This document shows, one piece after another, positions 60,030 to 64,000 of a DNA stretch of 64,000 nucleotides (the stretch's first letter is position 1; every line of letters starts with the position of its first letter). The DNA comes from Scatosoma sp045613545. GTDB taxonomy: Bacteria > Bacillota > Clostridia > Christensenellales > Borkfalkiaceae. The stretch is from the NCBI GenBank assembly GCA_045613545.1, contig JAZLBD010000001.1, positions 1 to 64,000 on the forward strand. The letters run 5' to 3'. Under the pieces are notes generated by a model. That model was not told where the DNA came from, made no database searches, and was given only the letters and a program-made list of their open reading frames with translations. Both the position numbers and the translations under genes were made by a program.

Positions 60030-61265
60030 TTACGCCGTTTGTTTGCGAACGAGACGAGGCTTTGCTCCGCTCGTCAAACATTCTTTGGTGACGATGACTT
60101 CTTCAATATCCTCCTCGGAGGGGATCTCGTACATCACGTCCATCATTACCCCCTCGATGATCGTGCGAAGCCCTCTCGCGCCCGTTTTCAAGCGAATCGC
60201 CGTCTTTGCAATTTCGTGCACAGCGTCCTTTTCCACGGAAAGTTTTACGCCGTCGAATCCGACGAGTTTTTGGTATTGCTTGACGATCGCGTTCTTCGGC
60301 TCGGTCAAAATTTTCACGAGCGCCTCTTCGTCTAAGGGGTTCAAGTTCACGACGATGGGAAGCCTACCCACGAACTCGGGGATTAAGCCGAATTTCGTCA
60401 AGTCTTGCGGTTGTACGTCTTCGAGCGCCGCGTAATCCACTTCGTCCGCACCAAGTTTGACCTTTCCGCCAAACCCGAGCGTGGAATCGTCCTTTCTCGA
60501 CGCCACGATCTTGTCGAGCCCCACGAACGCCCCACCGCAAATAAAGAGGATATTCGTCGTATCAATCCGCAAACATTCCTGTTGCGGGTGTTTTCTACCC
60601 CCTTGGGGAGGCACGGATGCGAGGGTGGATTCGATGATTTTCAAAAGCGCTTGTTGTACTCCCTCGCCCGATACGTCGCGCGTAATCGACACGTTTTCGC
60701 TCTTTCTTGCAATCTTGTCGATCTCGTCGATATAAATAATGCCTCGTTGCGCGCGCTCCACGTCGTAATCGGCGTTTTGAATGAGTTTGAGCAAAATATT
60801 TTCCACGTCTTCCCCTACGTATCCCGCCTCCGTGAGCGTAGTGGCATCACTAGATGCGAACGGTACGTTCAAGATTTTTGCAAGCGTTCTTGCAAGCAAC
60901 GTTTTCCCGCTACCCGTAGGGCCGAGCAACAAAACGTTGCTCTTTTCGATCTCCACGCCGTCCTCGCCCTTTTTGTTCTTGGGCATAGAATTGATCCGCT
61001 TATAATGGTTATACACGGCGACGGAAAGCACCCGTTTTGCCTTGTCTTGTCCTACGATATATTCGTCCAGCTCCGCTTTAATTTCGGCGGGTTTTTTGAG
61101 GGGGACTTCCTCTACGAGGTCCTCCTTTTCCGTCTCGTCGAGCATCGACTTGCAAATCTCCACACAGCTATCGCAAATAAACGCGCCGTCGGGGCCTGCG
61201 ATCATTTTTTTCACTTCCTCTTTCGTCTTTCCACAAAAGGAACAATGTTGTTCGTGTCTTTCCAT
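60030..61265 (-). CDS. clpX: ClpX unfoldase subunit of ClpXP
   Basis: 411 residues. N-terminal zinc-binding domain CSFCGKTKEEVKKMI ... CDSCVEIC, AAA+ Walker A LLGPTGSGKTLLA, Walker B GIIYIDEIDKI. Delivers substrates to ClpP, which is encoded immediately upstream in the same direction (tig-clpP-clpX-lon-engB). Confidence 0.97.
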   Translation of the reverse strand: MERHEQHCSFCGKTKEEVKKMIAGPDGAFICDSCVEICKSMLDETEKEDLVEEVPLKKPAEIKAELDEYIVGQDKAKRVLSVAVYNHYKRINSMPKNKKGEDGVEIEKSNVLLLGPTGSGKTLLARTLAKILNVPFASSDATTLTEAGYVGEDVENILLKLIQNADYDVERAQRGIIYIDEIDKIARKSENVSITRDVSGEGVQQALLKIIESTLASVPPQGGRKHPQQECLRIDTTNILFICGGAFVGLDKIVASRKDDSTLGFGGKVKLGADEVDYAALEDVQPQDLTKFGLIPEFVGRLPIVVNLNPLDEEALVKILTEPKNAIVKQYQKLVGFDGVKLSVEKDAVHEIAKTAIRLKTGARGLRTIIEGVMMDVMYEIPSEEDIEEVIVTKECLTSGAKPRLVRKQTA

Positions 61266-61366
61266 ATTCTACTCCAAATTTTACGCCTTGCAATATTGCC
61301 ATTTTGAAAAATCCGCACAAAACCAAGCGCTTGGTCTTGTGCGTATCTTCTCTTTCGTATATCCTT

Positions 61367-61960
61367 TTATCTTCTTACAAACACTCTGTCGATGAGTCCG
61401 TAAATTCTCGCTTCTTCCGCGGACATATAATTGTCGCGGTCGGTATCGCGTTCGATGACGGATAAATCTTTACCGGTGTTTTCAGATAAGATGCGGTTGA
61501 GTTTCGCTTTGGTACGAAGGATATGTTCCGCTTGAATCTTGATATCGCTCGCTTGACCTTGCGCACCGCCCAAAGGTTGGTGGATCATAATTTCCGAATT
61601 GGGAAGAGCAAAACGCTTGCCTCTTGCCCCGCTCGAAAGGAGGAACGCGCCCATAGACGCCGCAAGACCGATACAGATCGTGGACACGTCGCATTTAATA
61701 TAATTCATCGTGTCGTAAATCGCCATACCCGCCGTCACGCTTCCGCCCGGGGAGTTGATATAGAGGCTGATATCCTTATTCGGATCTTTGCCCTCTAAAT
61801 AAATGAGTTGCGCCACGACGGTGTTTGCCGTTGCGTCGTCAATTTCACCGCTCAAAAAAATGATTCTGTCCTCTAAGAGCCGAGAATATAAGTCGTACGA
61901 GCGTTCGCCCGTCGAGGTGCGTTCCACCACGTAGGGGACCAAAACATTTTTTTCGTTCAT
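61367..61960 (-). CDS. clpP: ClpP protease subunit
   Basis: About 197 residues. Catalytic Ser in GLAASMGAFLLSSG, His in IMIHQPLGGAQGQA and Asp in ERDTDRDNYMSAEEA. The ATG at 61960 follows GGAGGAATAAA; a start at 61975 would place it upstream of that site and is rejected. One base separates its ATG from the tig stop. Confidence 0.97.
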   Translation of the reverse strand: MNEKNVLVPYVVERTSTGERSYDLYSRLLEDRIIFLSGEIDDATANTVVAQLIYLEGKDPNKDISLYINSPGGSVTAGMAIYDTMNYIKCDVSTICIGLAASMGAFLLSSGARGKRFALPNSEIMIHQPLGGAQGQASDIKIQAEHILRTKAKLNRILSENTGKDLSVIERDTDRDNYMSAEEARIYGLIDRVFVRR

Positions 61961-61961
61961 T

Positions 61962-63260
61962 TTATTCCTCCACATACATTTCGTTGTTTGCTTTCAAGAA
62001 ATCAAAGAGCTTCGTGATGATGATATCGTTGCGGATATAGTCGAATTGACGGGGATCCATTGTCTTTTTGTATTCTTCCGCCGTCTTTTCCACCGATTGT
62101 GCTTGCTCGGCAACTTTTGCGTCCACTTCTTCTTCGGTTGCCGTAATCTTCTCTTCCTTAATAATATGAGAGATGATAAGTTGGCTTAAAACGTTCTTTC
62201 TTGCTTGTTCTTCATAGTTCTTCTTGAACTCGTCTTCCGTCACTTTCAAGAACGAAAGGTAATCGGAAAGTTTCAAGCCTTGATACATGAGTTGGTATTC
62301 AAACTTCTTCACGAGGTTGTTGACTTCGGTATCGATCATCGCTTGGGGAATTTCCGCCGTAGCCTTTGCGGAAATTGCCTCTAAAATGCTGTTTTCCGTT
62401 TGATCGAGCGCGTTTCTGTCCGCTTGTTTTTGCAAACGTTCTTTCGCTTTCGCTTTGTATTCTTCGATCGTTTCGCTACCCGTTGCGTCCTTGATAAACG
62501 CGTCGGTGAGTTCGGGAAGTTCCTTTCCTTGCAATTTATTGAGGGTGACTGCAAATACGGCGTCTTTCCCCTTCAAATCTTCCGCTTGGTAGTCTTCGGG
62601 GAAAGTGACGTTTACGTCCTTCGTTTCGCCGATATTCATACCTACCACTTGATCCTCAAACCCAGGGATAAATTGACCGCTACCGAGGGTGAGATCAAAG
62701 CCTTGCGCTTCCCCACCGTCGAATTTTACGCCGTCCACCGTACCGACGAAGTCGATGTTGGCAACGTCGCCGTTTTGCGCGGGACGATCTTGTACGTCCA
62801 CTTTACGCGCGTTTCTGTCGAGGAGGCGTTCCACTTCTTTTTCCACGTCTTCGTCGCTAACAGTATACGCGTACTCTTTGATTTTAATGCCTTTATACGA
62901 CTCGATTTGCACATCAGGTTTTACGGGCGCAACGGCAACGAGAACGACGCCCGTATCGTCAAGCGTTTCCACCGACACGTCGGGATCGCCAACGACGACG
63001 TATTTCTCTGCGTTCTTCTCTAAAACTTTACCGTAATTTTCCGCAAAGAGCGCGTTGAGCGCGTCTTCAAAGAAAACGCCTTTCCCGTAAACGTTTTCAA
63101 TGACGTTTCTCGGCGCTTTGCCCTTACGGAATCCGTTGACGGAAAATCTTCCGCGCATCTTCAAATACGCTTTTTGGATCGCTTCTTCCCATTCTTCGGG
63201 GGTGAAGGTCATCTTGATTTTTACCGTGCTTTTTTCTGCTGCTTTGGTCGTGTACTTCAT
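61962..63260 (-). CDS. tig: Trigger factor, ribosome-associated chaperone
   Basis: 432 residues. Ribosome-binding N-terminal segment with NGFRKGKAPRNVIE, the central FKBP-like domain NGDVANIDFVGTVDGVKFDG, GFEDQVVGMNIGE and a helical C-terminal chaperone domain. First gene of the tig-clpP-clpX-lon-engB run. Promoter at 63317-63345. Confidence 0.97.
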   Translation of the reverse strand: MKYTTKAAEKSTVKIKMTFTPEEWEEAIQKAYLKMRGRFSVNGFRKGKAPRNVIENVYGKGVFFEDALNALFAENYGKVLEKNAEKYVVVGDPDVSVETLDDTGVVLVAVAPVKPDVQIESYKGIKIKEYAYTVSDEDVEKEVERLLDRNARKVDVQDRPAQNGDVANIDFVGTVDGVKFDGGEAQGFDLTLGSGQFIPGFEDQVVGMNIGETKDVNVTFPEDYQAEDLKGKDAVFAVTLNKLQGKELPELTDAFIKDATGSETIEEYKAKAKERLQKQADRNALDQTENSILEAISAKATAEIPQAMIDTEVNNLVKKFEYQLMYQGLKLSDYLSFLKVTEDEFKKNYEEQARKNVLSQLIISHIIKEEKITATEEEVDAKVAEQAQSVEKTAEEYKKTMDPRQFDYIRNDIIITKLFDFLKANNEMYVEE

Positions 63261-63316
63261 ATTATATTTCTCCTATTGCCTAACAATTATTCCATTTTTT
63301 CGGATCTTTTTAATCC

Positions 63317-63345
63317 GTATAAAACATTTTAACATATTATTTCAA
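63317..63345 (-). promoter_or_regulatory. Promoter of tig
   Basis: TTGAAA (63340-63345) and TTATAC (63317-63322), 17-bp spacer. A CGGAT/ATCCG hairpin lies in the first bases of the transcript. Confidence 0.6.
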
Positions 63346-63363
63346 GAAAAGAAAGCATTTTTA

Positions 63364-63392
63364 TTTACAATTTTGCATTTTTAGGGTATAAT
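63364..63392 (+). promoter_or_regulatory. Promoter of rqcH
   Basis: TTTACA (63364-63369) and TATAAT (63387-63392), 17-bp spacer, divergent from tig. Confidence 0.75.
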
Positions 63393-63473
63393 TTATAAAA
63401 AATATCCCTCGTTCGTCCATTTTTGTTTTTTCGACGAATTTCGCAAAGACGACGTTGGGGAAAGGGAGGGCGT

Positions 63474-64000
63474 ATGCCTCAAGACGCTTTGCATATTCAT
63501 AGGCTTTCAAGAGAATTATCCTCTAGTCTCGTCGGCGGGCACGTCAATCGCGTCTCGCAAGTCGATAAGGACGAACTTACCTTTATTATATACACCGGTT
63601 TTCAAACGGTTAAACTTATTTTAAGCACGAACGCTTCTTTTGCGCGCGTTTGTTTGTCGGAGCAGGAAAAAGAACCTGCGCCCACCCCGCCGAATTTTTG
63701 TATGCTACTTAGAAAACACCTTTTGGGCGGTGAAATTTTAGAGGTGGAACAAAAAGATTTCGAGCGGATTATCGAAATTAAAATTTTGTGCAAGTCGGAT
63801 TTCTCGAACGCGGAAAGAGTGCTAATTTGCGAGCTTATGGGGAAATATTCCAACCTTATTCTCGTCGAAAACGGAGTGATTTTAGGCGCGCTCAAAACCA
63901 CCTCGCTCGAGGCCTCCTCCCACCGCGTTTTATTCCCGGGCGCAAAGTACGTTTATCCTGCTCCGCAGGACAAACTCTCGCCTTTCGACGAAAGTCTCTC
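63474..64000 (+). CDS. rqcH: RqcH/NFACT family protein, N-terminal part
   Basis: 175 codons are visible; the gene continues beyond the window. The start MPQDALHIHRLSRELSSSLV, GGHVNRVSQVDKDELTF, NFCMLLRKHLLGGEILEVEQ and ICELMGKYSNLILVE are characteristic of the NFACT-N domain of RqcH (fibronectin-binding-protein A homologues). In ribosome rescue it adds alanine tails to stalled chains. GGGAGGGCGT precedes the ATG. Confidence 0.92.
   Translation, partial: MPQDALHIHRLSRELSSSLVGGHVNRVSQVDKDELTFIIYTGFQTVKLILSTNASFARVCLSEQEKEPAPTPPNFCMLLRKHLLGGEILEVEQKDFERIIEIKILCKSDFSNAERVLICELMGKYSNLILVENGVILGALKTTSLEASSHRVLFPGAKYVYPAPQDKLSPFDESL

Noticed and set aside
57499..60081. lon start at 60081
   Set aside because: The extra ~50 codons overlap the end of clpX and do not resemble a Lon N-terminus; family alignment starts at LLPVIPLRG.
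60405..61307. 300-codon plus-strand open frame opposite clpX
   Set aside because: Complement of a conserved gene with no start signal or family resemblance.
1..64000. Intact tRNA or rRNA genes
   Set aside because: None seen on either strand.

Overview
The window looks like a chromosome segment from an anaerobic, low-to-mid GC Clostridia-type Firmicute, probably uncultured. The evidence is the gene complement and order (trigger factor, ClpP, ClpX, Lon and EngB in a row; L31, DUF1385 and PrmC, then PrfA), sharp 17-bp-spaced promoters with AGGAGG ribosome binding sites, two rubredoxin-type proteins, a QueH-type epoxyqueuosine reductase and DUF5685/DUF368 proteins. The exact taxon cannot be fixed from the sequence alone.

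Layout. 1-12.1 kb is backbone: the start of a Rho-like gene, two tandem paralogous structured RNAs (about 90-560), a flavin reductase-rubredoxin, an isomerase, an EamA transporter, a DegV protein, a heterodimeric ABC exporter, a pseudouridine synthase and a PlsC-like acyltransferase. About 12.15-40.65 kb is a foreign island. It appears to sit inside rlmD: the methyltransferase gene at 40.3-42.0 kb carries an element-type C-terminal extension. A sequence that would restore a short native rlmD end (GTCGAGACG, then a stop and a terminator) lies at 12.08-12.16 kb. 42.0-64 kb is backbone again: DnaJ-like, DUF5685, a threonine synthase-like protein, an aminotransferase, PrfA, DUF1385-PrmC, L31, QueH, rubredoxin, DUF368, EngB, Lon, ClpX, ClpP, Tig and RqcH. 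A hairpin-rich non-coding stretch lies at 54.0-54.7 kb.

The island has two halves. The left half (13.1-23.6 kb) is a mobilizable module: large serine recombinase, TnpV, relaxase with an overlapping MobB-like gene, MobC and an oriT-like hairpin cluster. It carries defence-type cargo: an AbiTii/DUF2513/membrane-protein trio sharing an 'IGDGN' motif, an AbiE toxin-antitoxin pair, and an 849-residue protein with the signature of YonO/QDE-1-type double-psi-barrel RNA polymerases. The right half (23.9-40.1 kb) is one tightly overlapping minus-strand operon. It starts with an ArpU-like regulator behind a triple inverted repeat, then a beta-helix protein, a holin-like membrane protein, a thymidylate-kinase-like protein, a nucleotidyltransferase-fold protein, two BtrH-like acyltransferases, two acyl carrier proteins, an AMP-ligase and a beta-sandwich protein. 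It ends in a 2030-residue Rhs protein without a signal peptide, its putative immunity gene, and a displaced Rhs tip with an HEWGH zincin motif.

Most interesting candidates: (1) the Rhs operon in which ACP/AMP-ligase/BtrH enzymes are translationally coupled to a polymorphic toxin; (2) the AbiTii trio with a shared motif leading to a small membrane protein; (3) the IME-borne RNA polymerase-like protein; (4) the twin pseudoknotted RNAs at the left edge. All functions are inferred from sequence recognition without database searches.
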